Shown: positions 23,033-35,400 of the stretch, in pieces | How positions within the stretch are numbered: the stretch's first letter is position 1 | Layout of the letters: each line of letters begins with the position of its first letter | Assembly: GCA_037367405.1 (NCBI GenBank) | Contig: JAZKJV010008265.1 | Location: 310,001 to 374,000, forward strand | Direction of reading: 5' to 3' | Length of the DNA stretch: 64,000 nucleotides | Source of the DNA: Ottelia alismoides | Taxonomy: Eukaryota; Streptophyta; Magnoliopsida; Alismatales; Hydrocharitaceae | Translations under genes and position numbers: made by a program | The notes under the pieces: generated by a model | What the model saw: only the letters and a program-made list of their open reading frames with translations | What the model was told of the DNA's origin: nothing | Databases searched by the model: none

Positions 23033-23700
23033 CTCCCTATACTTAGCATGAACTATGTCCTCATAGTGACCAAAGAAGCAGCAAAGGAAGACATAACTCG
23101 AGCTAAGTATAGATGGGTGAAAAGAATCTATACTATAAAGACTCAAAAGAATAACGAATGAAAGAATAGAAGTCGGTCATCTCCTCTATACTTAGGATCA
23201 GGTGATCCTAAGGATAGCAGACTCAAAATCGAAGATGATCGAGATCAAGAGAATGTACACACTCAACTTTTCGGCTTGTCCCCTCTATACTTAGTGTCAA
23301 ATATTCTAAGTATAGAGAGGGAAATCAAAAGATGAGGGACAAGCGAGGGAGCAGACGATACAAAAATGAAAACGATCAAAAACTGATAATGAGCAATATT
23401 ACCCCCTATACTTAGGGTAAAGTTCACCCTATGTATAATCAACAATATGGGTAATAGAACAGAATGAGATCAGCAACAACGATGCCTACACTCCCCTATA
23501 CTTAGGATAAAGTACACCCTAAGTATAGCAAAATTCTAGATGAACATAAGGGTGTAAGACAAACGATATTATGAATGAATAAAATTGGAAACACATATGT
23601 ACAGAATAGATCGTGAAAATTGGGCATGAGACGCGTAATGTAATAACGAAGACCAAATCTCATACAAAATGTATCGGGGCGACTTCAATGGTTGGTGGAT
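23033..23700 (-). repeat. Polypurine-tract hairpin array in D's 3' UTR
   Basis: Five inverted repeats are built on CCCCTATACTTAGG and its complement. A wide one spans 23036-23112 (CTATACTTAGC / GCTAAGTATAG). Compact ones lie at 23187-23217 (TATACTTAGGATCA / TGATCCTAAGGATA), 23281-23321 (CCCTCTATACTTAG / CTAAGTATAGAGAGGG), 23402-23437 and 23496-23528 (CTATACTTAGG / CCTAAGTATAG). On D's sense strand each 3' arm reads (C)TAAGTATAGGGG, i.e. it resembles the polypurine tract next to the LTR. The same kind of array occurs in elements C, E and G. Confidence 0.8.
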
Positions 23701-24970
23701 CATGATCGAGATGGAGTTTCAATCATTGAACATTGACTCAAAAGGTGGATCAGAAGACAGCTCATATATGACGATGCTACCACTGTCGTACACCTTTCTG
23801 ACAATATAAGGGCATTTCCATTACTCTGAAGTTTTCCTGGAAATAATTTTAGTCTTACATCGAATAGCCATACTTTCTGATCAAGCTCAAAATGCTTGTG
23901 GATAATGTGAGCATCATTCCACTCTTTCATCTGCTCTTTGTAGTGTAGGCTACTCGTGAAGTCTTAATCACTTAATTCTTCTTGGACTGCCAATTCAGTC
24001 TGCCTTTGATCTCCCATATCATCTAGTCCAAAGATTACTTCTTTCACTACCCAAAGAGATCGATGCTTGATTTTCACAGGTAAGTGGCATGGTTTGTCAT
24101 AAAGGAGCTGAAAGGGAGATGTTCCCAATGGAGTTTTGAAGGATGTTCTATAGGCCCAAAGAATAGAGTCCAAAAGCTTCGACCAATCATTTCGGTCTAG
24201 GCGAACATTTTTCTGCAAGATTGTCTTGATCTCCCTATTCGAGATGTCAGTTAGACTGTTCGTCTGAGGATGACATGGGCTAGACTATTCGTCTGAGGAT
24301 GATACAGAGTAGCAAGCTAATGATCTATGCTAAACTTGTTATCAAGAGCCCTTACCATGTCGTTGATTAAATGGTTACCCCCATCTGAGATCAGAACTCG
24401 AGGGACTCCAAACCGCGTAATGATGTGCTACCTTAGAACTTGCAAACCATGTTTGCATCCGCATTTTGGGTAGGAATAGCCGCTTCCCGATGACTCAAGT
24501 AATCCATAGCCAGAAGAATATACTAGAATCCCTAACTCTTAGGAAACGAGCTCATAAAGTTGATGCCCCATACGTCGAACATCTCACAAAAGTGAATCGG
24601 CTGCATCGACATCATATCTCTATGTCTGCAAATGCCCATCTCTGATAATCAATACATCTCCTTAAGAATGCATGGGCATACGCAATGAGAGTAGGCCACC
24701 AAAGACCAGACTGAAGCACCTTCGTGTCCTCTGGCTTCGAATTTATGGCAATAAGTGAGGACACTCTGATATTCCTCCTGAGGAATACATTGATGCCTGA
24801 CTGAATCTGCTCCTTCGTAATAAAGGATCAGATCCTTCCAATGGTAAGACTTGGCTTTCACGAGGAAAGTCTCGAGTCTCTACCTGGACCAACATTCTAG
24901 AACTTTCTTAGCAATAAAAAAATTCACAATGTTGGCATACCATGGGAGCGAGGCGACAATAAGAATCTCC
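23700..24970 (-). pseudogene. Element D integrase (Athila-like)
   Basis: The minus strand shows, in order: a zinc-binding N-terminal part (YCHKFEARGHEG, 24861-24649), core fragments around 24550 reading like DVWGINFMSSFPKS, a CHPQTNS motif near 24265 (usual form YHPQTNGQ), then [38 protein letters not shown] (24218-23964) and the C-terminal HFELDQKVWLFDVRLKLFPG (23930-23700). The DALWAYRTAFKTP and LFPGKL blocks are diagnostic of the Athila branch of Ty3/gypsy. Frameshifts and stops break it repeatedly. A 29-bp direct duplication at 24252-24280/24281-24309 falls on the HPQTN motif. Confidence 0.88.
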
Positions 24971-25590
24971 TCGTCTGGAAAAGTTCCAGTGATGGGTGCA
25001 TCAAAGTCAGAAGTCTCAGAGAGTTCTAGTTGGGAGAGGTGATCCACCGCAACATTCTTGACTCCAAGTTTATACTTGATTTCGATGTCGAACTCCTGGA
25101 ATAGAAGGATCCATCTAGTGAGACGCATCTTCGAATACTTCTTGTCCATTAGATATCGGATGGCGGTATGATCAGCGAAAATCATGACTTTTGATCCTAA
25201 GATGTGGGATCTAAATTTGTCTAAGGCAAATACTATGGCTAGTATTTCTTTCTCTGTAATAGTGTAATTCCGCTGCTTGAAATCCAAAGTCTTGCTAGTG
25301 TAATGTATGGCATAAAGCCGACAATCCCTCCTCTATCCCAACATAGCCCCAATGGTAAAATCGGAGGCATCTATCATGATCTCGAATGGAAGAGAACAAT
25401 CGGGTTGCTGGAGGACAGGAGCCTCCACAACCATGTTCTTGAGTGTTTCAAAAGCTGAAAGACACTTATCATAAACTATAAACTTGATGTCTCTTACAAG
25501 AATATCATATAATTGTTGGGCAAATTTACTGAAGTCCTGAATGAATTGTTGGTAGAAACCGACATGCCCCTGAATAGACCACAACTACTT
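24970..25590 (-). pseudogene. Element D RNase H and RT connection
   Basis: From 25584 the minus strand reads GHVGFYQQFIQDFSKFAQQL and PFEIMIDASDFTIGAMLG (RT connection and RNase H start). From 25287 it reads NYTITEKEILAIVFALDKFR, VMIFADHTAIRYL and VKNVAVDHLSQLEL. These are the standard Ty3/gypsy RNase H blocks, including the DAS and FADH acidic motifs. A stop and frame change near 25300-25333 separates the two parts. This is the best preserved part of D's pol together with RT. Confidence 0.9.
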
Positions 25591-26357
25591 CAAGTTGGAT
25601 GGGGGATTGAGCTTCTTGATGATGTCCACCTTGGTCGGATCGACATCCATGTCCCTGCTGGAGATGATGTGACCAAGAACCGTCCTCTGAGTCATCATGA
25701 AATGACTCTTCTCCCAAGTAAGAATGAGGTTTTCCTCAGTGCACCTTTGAAGCACTCAATCTAGGCTTGAAAGATAGAAGTCGAAATCGTCATCGTAGAT
25801 CGAAAAATCGTCCATGAAGACCTCTAAAAAGTCACCTATCATGTCCACGAAAATCGAGAGCATGCACCTCTGGAATGTAGCCGGAGCATTACATAATCTA
25901 ACGGGCATTCGTCGGAAAGCATATATTCCGAACGGACATGTAAACGTCATCTTTTCCTGATCTTCAGGTGCGATAGCCACCTTGTTATATCCCAAGTACA
26001 CATCAAGAAACAATAATGGCTATTCCCAGCTAATCTCTCGATAATATGATCGATAGATGGTAGCGGGAAGTGATCCTTGTTGGTCGCTTGATTCAAACGT
26101 CTGTAGCCCACATTGATGCGCCAAGAAGTCGGTACTCAGGTATCGATCTCCTCTCCATCATCATTATTCACTGTAGTGATATTCGTCTTCTTGGTACCAC
26201 ATGTTAAGGACTAACCCATTTCGAGTCGAAGATGGGATAGATAAAATCGGTGCTCCACCACTTGGATATTTCCTTCATAGCCACCTCTTGAAGATTCGGG
26301 TTCATCCTACGATGAAACTCACGAGATGGCTTCACGTCAACATCGAGAAAGATGTGC
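25590..26357 (-). pseudogene. Element D reverse transcriptase, C-terminal to insertion C
   Basis: Reading leftwards from 26355: HIFLDVDVKPSREFHRR, MNPNLQEVAMKEISKWW, FIYPIFDSKWVSP, then an eroded stretch, then from 26013 LDVYLGYNKVAIAPEDQEKM, TCPFGIYAFRRMPVRLCNA and the catalytic box FMDD at 25807-25818. The DSKWVSP, APEDQEKTTF and FRRMPFGLCNAP motifs place it with Athila-type gypsy RTs. The sequence N-terminal to this is on the other side of element C (GISMSHFS, near 35485-35510), so C split pol just upstream of the RT core. Several stops are present. Confidence 0.92.
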
Positions 26358-26362
26358 AGGGA
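26358..26362. repeat. Target-site duplication of element C (left copy)
   Basis: AGGGA before C's left LTR; TGGGA after the right LTR (35481-35485), with one mismatch. Removing C and one copy restores D's pol reading frame: HFS from the right side continues into LHIFLDVDVKP on the left. Confidence 0.7.
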
Positions 26363-29316
26363 TGATGAAACTTAGTTTTGCTATATTAATTCACAGATGT
26401 TAATCCCCTAGCTTAGACTTAGTGTCAACAAAAATGAGATAAGTCGTTGTATATATCTGAGTCGTGGAATAAATTAAAAATACAAAAAACAACAAAACTA
26501 AAATTCATAGAGTCTTTAATCTCTTGAAAATGCTCATAAAAATATTTCTCCCTTTATTTGACCTTGTTTCCGTTTTCAATCGACATTAAACATGTAGATA
26601 TCATTGAGATCTACAACTTTCATGTTTTGAGTTTTTCCTATTTCGGCCTTTTTCTCCCCCTTTTTTGTGTCTTTCTTTTGGAATAATCTGATTGGGCCGC
26701 ATGGTGCCTTTCTGGTTGCGTAACATGGTGCTTTCTGGTTGCATCCCATGCTCTCCACCATCCGATCGCACTCTCGATACATCATTCATCACTGTTCATT
26801 CCCACTTTCAATCTCCACCATTCGATCAATCATCAGATCGAGTCTCTGCCATCCGCCAGTGCCTTGTTCTCCACTCGCCATGTGGCAGCCGCCATCACCG
26901 CCCAATATTCTCCAAAACTTTCCATCTGCATCGCACATACGTGCCTTCTCCACCCTTCGATATGCTTCCGCCCGCATACCCTTTCGCCACATGGCCATCG
27001 ATTCCAGCCCTTCGATCACCCATCGAACTACATCGCATTCATTCGCCTCCGCGAGCCTCTTCTCATGACACGTGTCACCCCCTTGGCCATCGATCATTCC
27101 TTAATTGATCTAATCCGCACTGCATCTTAGTGCCCCCTCTTAGCCATCGGATCGTTAGATCCAACGACCTAGGAATCAAATTCTTCCTCCGGTCGCTCCT
27201 CTGTCTCACGACCTATGCCTCACGCGATCGCTCCCCCCTTCCATTTCCCCCACCTTCTCTGTCATCCTCTCCACTCACGTCCAAGACCATTCTTCCTTCT
27301 TCCTCGCAGCCACTTACTCGCTCCATGATCCCCTCCCGTCTTCTTCATACACCCCTCTCAAATCATGTTCGCCACCATTTGAACCGCCACGCTTCGCCTT
27401 CAAATATACACTCACCACCTCCATATCACCTTGTCCACTTGTATGCAGGGCTGCACCCAACCCATCTCCGCCATCATGTGATAGGGGGAGGTTAGATTGA
27501 AGGAGCAACAAAGGTGGTGCCTCCGGTGAGACCCTAAGCCATGGTAGGCTTAGCCCCCCAATGCTCGCTCCCCAGCAAGCTTCTCCGAGGGGTCGCTAAA
27601 TTCCAACGATGACCCGAGCTCCCCTAGGAGCTCAGCATAGACCGTTTCCCTCATCAATTCTGTCCAGGTAATCTCTTTGATCTCCTCTATGCATTTTCTG
27701 TTGATTTCTCGGAATTTATTCGACTCGTACACCATCATGCATCCTCCACTAATTATCACCCGAGTTTCACCATGTATCCACCATCTTCATGCTGCCCAAA
27801 GATCACCTTCTCTCCTTCTCAATTGTCTGAACAACACCGACTCACCTCTTCTCCTACTTTGCCGGAGATAGAGCTTAGCCCCTCCATTCCTCCGCTCACT
27901 GGGATCTACTTCACTCAAATAACTCCATCCCACGTACACTTTGGCTATTAGAACTAATGTTGCAGGTACCCTTGTCAATGGTCGGAGCTACCTTTGCAGG
28001 CTTCACCTCTAGCATAGAGACATCGTTACCCTCCTCCAGACTGGCTAGCTCCCTCTCCACGCTTCTACAAAGGCTGCAAAATTTCAAGGAGTCGACCTCG
28101 AGCTTTGTAGAACCAAGAGAAGATAAAAGGAGCTCCATGGCACCTCGCTGGAGTTCCATTCATACCTCCAGCCCCCGCAGTAGAGGATGTAGCTCTAGGA
28201 TGTACAAGCACCATTGGATGGCACCCTACGATGCTCATCCAACGACAATCCATCACCCACGTCGTTCCTCCTTGCACGAACAACTACCGTCCAATCTTCT
28301 TAATTGGATGGTTCACATGCGTCCACATCATCACCCCGAGCCTCCTCTCCGTGCCTTTAGGCTCGGGGTGCCCGAGCCATTTGAGCCTCAATACGAGCTG
28401 GTGCCTTCCACCGAACCTCACCCCACGTGCCCAGTCATGTGCAGGCTAGGGTAATTTGCAGAGAGGACCACACGACTTCTTAAAATGACAGACATGTCCT
28501 ACCATCCCGTGATACCCATGTGCGCTTGGGGTAAATTGCAACCAATCCCCACTGGGTTTTAATAATTGCATTTATAACATTGCACGTATGGGTAATTTAG
28601 AGGGAAGCCCTCACAGTTACTTCTAATTGCATTTTAGTACACCTAGGGATCTTTTTGCCATATTTTCCCTAATTATTTTGCATGCTTTTCTTTCTTTTAT
28701 GCCCCTGAGCTCTTTCTTGCATATCTTGAGCATCCGAGCTCATTTTTAAAAGATTTCAGTTGTGTCGCGAAGCTTGTTTAATTATCTTTATAATGTCATC
28801 ACTATTTTTATGTTTTGGATACTTTAAAATTTAGTTGATTAATTCTAATTACATAGTGTCACTTTCTCTATGATCTTTATGCTATTATGTAAGTTGTCAA
28901 TGCAGATTGCTTCGTAAATAAATTCTAAAATTTCTTACATTTTTGTTGCTCATTGATTTTACTTAATTAGGTATAATTGCATGTATCCTCATTTGCATCT
29001 GCTTTCATGTTAAAAGGAAAATAAAAAAATTGTCTGCTACATGTTTCCTTCTACATTGTTCGTATCTTTGCATTTATAGAACTATGGATTTCTAATTTAA
29101 CACTTAATATAAGTAATAAGAGTCTAGATAATAGCTTAAAAGGCTCGTGTCCCTGAGTTCGACCTTGGTTCTGCCCAATTAAATGAAAAATTGATCGTTT
29201 GATATTATATGATAAATTAATTTAAGCGGTCTTTGATGGATCCAATTCGGCCCGACTGCAATGATATTAGAAGTGTTAATTCTACACTATTAAAGGTCTA
29301 AATTTCGGTTCTGTCA
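26363..29316 (+). repeat. Element C 5' LTR
   Basis: Starts TGATGAAACTTAG and ends TTCTGTCA. From about 26690 to 28450 it is GC-richer than anything around it, with long overlapping ORFs in several frames that are not kept in the other LTR. The last 850 bp are AT-rich. Parallel landmarks in the right LTR include CATCGCCCAA-type blocks, GTAATTTGCGGAGAGG-like text near 28450/34620, and the end GTCTAAATTTC. Confidence 0.85.
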
Positions 29317-29318
29317 TA

Positions 29319-29336
29319 TGGATCCATTTCCGTAGA
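29319..29336 (+). promoter_or_regulatory. Candidate eroded primer-binding site of element C
   Basis: TGGATCCATTTCCGTAGA starts two bases after the LTR, the same spacing as in D. It matches TGGCGCCGTTGCCGGGGA at 12 of 18 positions counted by eye; the match is weak and could be coincidental. Confidence 0.4.
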
Positions 29337-30440
29337 CAGTCTCATCTTTTGTTTATTTAGATTTTAAATATTTAATTAAGTGTTAATTTCTCATTCATAG
29401 ATTATGATGTTGTTTGTGAATTATTGATAATTCTTTGATTGATATCTAATGTATGTTTTTGTGGCTGGGCCCCTGGTGACCACGGAGGTGAGGAGCAAGA
29501 GTTCCCGCTGCAAGGAGCCGTAGAAGCAAACTTTGGAGAAAAATCGAAGAGAAAAAAATGTATGTTTCTCGCATTTTTATTTTCCATGTAATAATCATCT
29601 TTACAACAGTCTTTGTTTGAAGACTCGCTTGTGTAAATGAAGGAAGATATACTTGGTTGTGTGGGGATCTCCCCATTTCAATGTCGACTTAGGATCAGGC
29701 ATGCGGCTCTCCGAGCTATCTCATACATTTTTATTTTATGTGTTTCATCGTAGGTAGGGCACATAATAATTCAATATGCACATAGAAATCTCTTCACGTA
29801 GCCAAAATAAAATCTATTCTTTCCTGCTAATAGAAGCATGCTAGGTGCAGTTTTTCATCGACTTGCGTACATTTGGTTTTGGTTTCAATTCAGTCTGATT
29901 TTTCTCGAATTTTTCTCAAGGCACCACTAGTTTTATCTTAGCATAGTTCATTATTTTATCAAATGCGTTACTTTTTCTCGACCTCCCATCATGTCTTGAT
30001 CACCTAGGTTAATGGAAATTGGGAATGAGCGGTAGATGATTGATTGATTGCTTGTGCTCACATTTAAATAGTGATAACCTTAAGCTTAAAATTGGCACTG
30101 ATAAATGTAAGTTGACCTAAAATGGAGTAAAATCATGTTTTGGGAGAGCAACACCCTTGTTTACGTAGGATAGTTTATTTGAAATTTTTCTTATACCTTG
30201 CGTAAATTAGAATGTTTTAATCACCAATAAAAATGACATGATAATTAACCAACACTTTTTGGTTTCACGTGTGAGTTGATGAATTTAAAGGGTATTGCAT
30301 GTTTGATTGAGCCTTGATTACTGTGACACCCTTCCCTAGACCTAAGTACTCCATTCATCTCTGAAAATTCACTTGCTCATGTGTACATCCATCATGATTC
30401 TCCATTCCCCACAAGTCTCCCCAACATAAAATATCCATCT
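29337..30440 (+). other. Element C interior, non-coding
   Basis: About 1.1 kb without recognisable coding similarity. A GC-rich patch at 29460-29520 (GGCCCC, GGTGACCACGGAGG) is followed by AT-rich sequence. I see no gag remnants. Confidence 0.5.
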
Positions 30441-30660
30441 TTATACCTAGGCTAATCTCAACCTTAATATAGGGGAGACTTGAGTCCCTGTGATTTTTCT
30501 TACTCATTTGTCCTTTCATTGATACTTAGGTTATTTCTAACCTAAGTATAGGGGGCGTTCGCCTCAGTTCCTGTATATTCTTTCATACTTAAATGGAGCT
30601 ATGGCTTTGTGTCACCTTGTGCTATGAGGACATAGCAAAGTTTAAGTATAGGGGGTATAC
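30440..30660 (+). repeat. Polypurine-tract hairpin array in element C
   Basis: Three inverted repeats ending in polypurine-like arms: 30442-30477 (TATACCTAGG / CCTTAATATAGGGG), 30522-30555 with perfect 12-bp arms ATACTTAGGTTA / TAACCTAAGTAT and a 4-nt loop followed by AGGGGGC, and a wide one at about 30585-30655 whose 3' arm is TTTAAGTATAGGGGG. The wide one encloses CTATGAGGACATAG, which also occurs in D's array. Orientation is plus, matching the element. Confidence 0.8.
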
Positions 30661-32460
30661 TGTATACACAGTATATATTTACTTTATCCATGTTTTGAAA
30701 AATTTTAAACATTTTGGGCTAAAGTATGATCTTTGAACTAAGTGGACAAAATGACTTCAACGTTTTCGAAAATATTTCTATAATATGTTACATTATTATT
30801 GAAAAAAATATTTTGAAAAATGATTTGAAAAATATGTTTTACGTATTTTGTAAAATCATTTGAAAATTACTGGTAAAAATCTATATAAATGTGACATGAT
30901 TTGAAAAATATTTTCAAAACTTGATTTAAATAAAGTAAAATGAGTCTTACTTGTATTCTAACTTTATTAAAAAAATCCATAAAAATTAAAAAAATCCTTT
31001 AAAAGTCAAATTGACTACTAAATTTAAATAAGTAGCATCGTTCAGTGAGGGTCTCCCTTAGCAAATTAGGTGGTTTAGAGGACATCGCATAAGGCTCCGA
31101 ACTCAAGCAACAATACCATTCTACTACCCGTATACACCTATATTGGTTTAATGCAGATGCATCTACTCATTTGAGTTTAGGCAATCATTAGGTCTTTTAA
31201 TGTTTTCATAAAAAAATAAAAAAATTGGATGAAGGAGTTGGATTGAATCCCTGACATTTTCACTTCCACACAGGGTTAGTGATATTAGAGAACACCTAGT
31301 TTATGGCGTCTTGAGATTTTAGGTTAACCATCATTAGCCATCGGGGTCTTCGACTTAAAATTCTACATTGCCCTAGTTTGCTAGATTTGCGTGCTATATT
31401 GCATGCTTAGTCTCCTACATTAAGAATATGATTAGTTGTGCACATACACAACTGCGGTCATGATGAGATGAGTTAGAATTTCATTTGAGGGTCTGGAATG
31501 AGGGATTCAAGTCTGGACTAGATTTAATGATGCTCGGGGATGGGATAAAATCATTGAAGGCTTCATGAAACCTGAGTGTCAGCAATTTCAGCCAATATGA
31601 GAACTTGGTTCTTCAACTAATCTCTTGACATCTACCTAAGTACTAGGGTGTGAATAAAATAAAAATGTTGATCAGTGTGCGCCAACTCCTAGTAATAGCA
31701 GTGGAGCTAGCCAAAATATAACAAAGAAATATCAATGTTGAAAGAAAAGCTCTCATTCCACAAAGTCAATTATCAAAGAGCTTCCACCAAAGGCGAGCGC
31801 TCCCAACCATTTTAAAGTGTCCACTTGGACCACCACTATTAGGACCAGGCATGCACCAAAAAAGGGTTCTTTATCGTAAATTCTAGGTGTAGAAGGTATA
31901 ATAGATAATCAAAAAAGGCACATCCCGGTGTATTCTGAGAAAAACAAGTGCAGACGACTCCAACTTCTCTTGACGGACGCACTGATCAACACCAAAAATA
32001 TGCGTTGAGCAATAAGGCACTCGAGAGGATCTTTGTTACAATGAGAGGGAGAGAAGAAATGACACAATCCTAAACCCTCCATCAACTGGCCTACCACCTA
32101 CAATTCAAAGTCTGACAACTAAAGAGACAGTAGATTCGATGCAATATTTGATTCATTCCTTAGAGTTGAGGATTGGGTCCTTAGGAGAATTTTTTGGACC
32201 AAGACCTTGGGTGACGTTGCGACTCTACTCTCATGATCGCGGTCAACACTTAATATAATATCCTTAGATTATATGTATACAAGATAGAGTTTAGAGAACT
32301 AGAGAAATTGGATATCTCTCGATTAAGGCTATGTTGAGCTCTGAAATTTCGGATCTCAAAAATTAGGATTTCTTGAATGTATCAGATCATGTACGCACAT
32401 TCACAAGGGGGTTAATCCAGCTCATTCATTTTTGAGATGCTCGGAGACGAGCATAGTTTA
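30661..32460 (+). other. Element C interior between hairpin array and 3' LTR
   Basis: Non-coding, AT-rich at first (30661-31020), then mixed. It corresponds in position to the 1.58-kb spacer between the inner and outer polypurine tracts of D and E. A 60-codon ORF at 31909-32097 on the minus strand has no recognisable similarity. Confidence 0.5.
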
Positions 32461-32473
32461 AGTATATAGTGGT
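32461..32473 (+). promoter_or_regulatory. Element C polypurine tract (eroded)
   Basis: AAGTATATAGTGG directly abuts the right LTR. It is an eroded version of the AAGTATAGGGGG tract next to the LTR in related elements, and it sets the plus orientation of C. Confidence 0.6.
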
Positions 32474-35400
32474 TATGAAACTCAGTTTCACTTTATTAAT
32501 CAGAGATCTTAACTCTCTAACTTAGAGTAAGTGTTAATAAAAACCAGATAAATCGTTGTATATACCTGAGTCATGGAATAAATAAAAAATACAAAAAATA
32601 ACAAAACTAAAAATTGTAGTGTATTTAAGCCCTTAAAAATGCTCATAAAATTATTTCTCCCTTTATTTAACCTCATTTCCGTTTTTGGTCAACATGAAAC
32701 TTGTATACCTCATCGAGATCTACAGCTTTCAAGGAGATTAGGAGTTTTTCCAAATTCGACCTTTTCTTACCCTTTTTTGTGTCTTTCTTCATGAATAACC
32801 TGATTGGGCCACATGGCACTTTCTAGTTGTGCCACGTGGATCGATCCTCTGTGCGCCACGCACCCCACGTTCCCGACCATCCGATCGCCCTTTGGATACT
32901 TAATTCATCACTGTTCATTCCTGCTTTTATATCTCCACTGTTCGATCAATCATCAGATCGAACCTCTGTTGTCTGCCAGTGCCTTGTTCTCCACTCGCCA
33001 CGTGGTAGCCACCGTCACCGCCCGATCTTCTCCAAAACTTTCCATATCCACTGCACATATGCGCCTTGCTCTCCAACCTTCGATCCACCTCTAGATTCCA
33101 TCCTAACCGTCTGCTTCTACTTGCGTACCCTTTCGCCACGTGGTCCTCGATTCCACCCCTTCGATTGCCCATCAAACTACATTGCAGTCATTCATCTCTG
33201 CTCACCTCTTCTCACGCCATGCATCACCCCCTTAGCCATCGATAATTCCTTGATCGATCTAATCCGCGTCGTATCTTAGCTCCCCCTTCTCAGTTATTGT
33301 ATCGTTAGATCCAACGACCGAAGAATCATCTTCTTCCTCCGGTCGCTCCTCTCTACCACGACCTCTGCCTCGTGTGACCACTTCCCCATTTCCATTTCCC
33401 ACCTTCTCTACCATCCTCTCCATTCACAAACCAGCCCATGTCCAAGATCGTTCTTCCTTCTTCCACGCGGTAACTCACTCGCTCCATGATCCCCTCTCGT
33501 CCGCTACACACGCCCCTCTCAAATCACATTCGCCACCATTTGAACCGCCGTGCTCCGCCATCAAATACACCCTCACCACCTCCATATCACCTTGTACACT
33601 TGTACGTGGGGCTCCACCCGGCGCATCACCTGCTCCCTGTGACCGGGCGAGGTCAGATTTAAGGAGCAACGAAGGCGGAGCCTACGGTGAGACCTTGAGC
33701 CATGGTAAGCTTAGCCCCCAGCGCTCGCTCGCTGGCAAGCTGCTTTCAGGGGTCTCCATAGTCCAGCGATGACCCGATCTCCCCTCGGAGCTCATCATAG
33801 ACCATCGCCTTCATCAATTATATCCAGGTAAGCTCTCCAATCTCCTTTGTCTATTTTTTTGTTTATTTCTCAGAATTTATTCGACTCGTACACCATCGTG
33901 CACCCTCCACTAACTATCATCCGAGTTTCACGATGTATCCACCATCTTCACATCGCCCAAAGATCACCTTCTCTTCTTCTCCATTGTATGAACAAGACTG
34001 ACCCATCTCTTCTCCTACTTTACTGGAGACAAATCTTAGTACCCCCATTCCTCCGCTCGCCGAGTTCCCACTTCACTCGCATCACTCCACCCTATGCACA
34101 CTTCGTCTATTGGAACTAACGTTGTAGGTACCCTTGTCAATGGGCGGAGCCATGGTCGGAGCTACCTTCGCGGGCATCACCCAGCATAGAAACATCATCA
34201 CCCTCCTCCAGACCGGCCAGTTTCCTCCTTGCACTTCTACGTCGGTTGCAGACCTTCCAAGAGTCGGCCTCGAGATTCGTTGAACCTAGAGAAGAGAGGA
34301 GGAGCTTCATGGCACCTCACCGGAGTTTCATTCCTGCCGCCACCCCCGCATCGGAGAAAGTAGCTCCAGGATGTACATGCACCATTGGATGGCACCCCAT
34401 TGTGCTCATCCAACGACGCTCCATCGGCACGTCGTGCCTCCTTGCACGAACAACTACCGTCCAATCTTCTTGATCGGATGGTTCACAGGCGTCCATGTCA
34501 TCGCCACGAGCCTCCTCTCTACGCCTTTAGGCTTGGGGTGCCCGAGCCTTCTGAGACTCAGTCTGAGCCAGCACCTTCCACCGAACCTCGCCCCATGTGC
34601 CCGATCACATGCAGGTGGTGGTAATTTGCGGAGAGGCCCCCACAACTTTTTCAAATGATAGACCGATCCTACCATCACGTGATACGCACGCACACCTGGG
34701 GTAAATTGCAACCAACCCCTAACGAGTTTTAATAATTGCATTTATACCTCACGCGTGTGGGTAATTTATAGGAAAGGCCTCACAGTTACTTTTAATTTCA
34801 TTTTAGCCCTACCAGGGATCTTTTTGTCATATTTTCTCTAATTATTTTGCATGTTTTCTTGCCTTACGCCCCTGAGCTCTTTCTTACATGTCTTGAGCAT
34901 CCAAACTCCTTTTTAAATGATTTCAGTTGTGTTGTGAAGCTTGTTTAATTATATTTCTAATGACATAGCTATTTTTCTATTTTGGACATTTAAATTTTAT
35001 TTAATTAATTCTAATTACATATTGTCACTTGCTTGTTGATCTTTATGTTATTATGTAAGTTGTCAACGTAGATTACTTTGTAAATAGATTTTGAAATTGC
35101 TTACATATTTGTTGCTCATTGATTTTAATTAATTCAGGTATAATTGCACATATCCTCATTTGCATCTGTTTGCATGTTAAAAAGCAAATAAAAAAATGTC
35201 TGCTACAGTTTCCTTCTACATTGTTTGTATCTTTGCATTAATTGATCATTGTATTTCTAATTTAACACTTAATCTAAGTAATAAGAGTCTAGATAATATC
35301 ATAAGAGGCTTGTGTCCCTGAGTTCGACCTTGGGCTTGCCCAAGTACAAAAGAAATCGACTGTTTGATTTTATTAATAAATTAATTCAAATGGTTTTTGA

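Noticed and set aside
23033..23560. CRISPR-like reading of the regularly spaced CCCCTATACTTAG motif
   Set aside because: The spacing is irregular, the motifs form inverted repeats rather than identical direct repeats, and the genome is a plant's.
26692..28460. Long overlapping ORFs (100-165 codons) on both strands in element C's left LTR
   Set aside because: The block is GC-rich, so stops are rare in every frame. The frames are not preserved in the right LTR (32804-34741) and no domain is recognisable.
31909..32097. 62-codon ORF in element C's interior
   Set aside because: Isolated, no recognisable similarity, length expected by chance.
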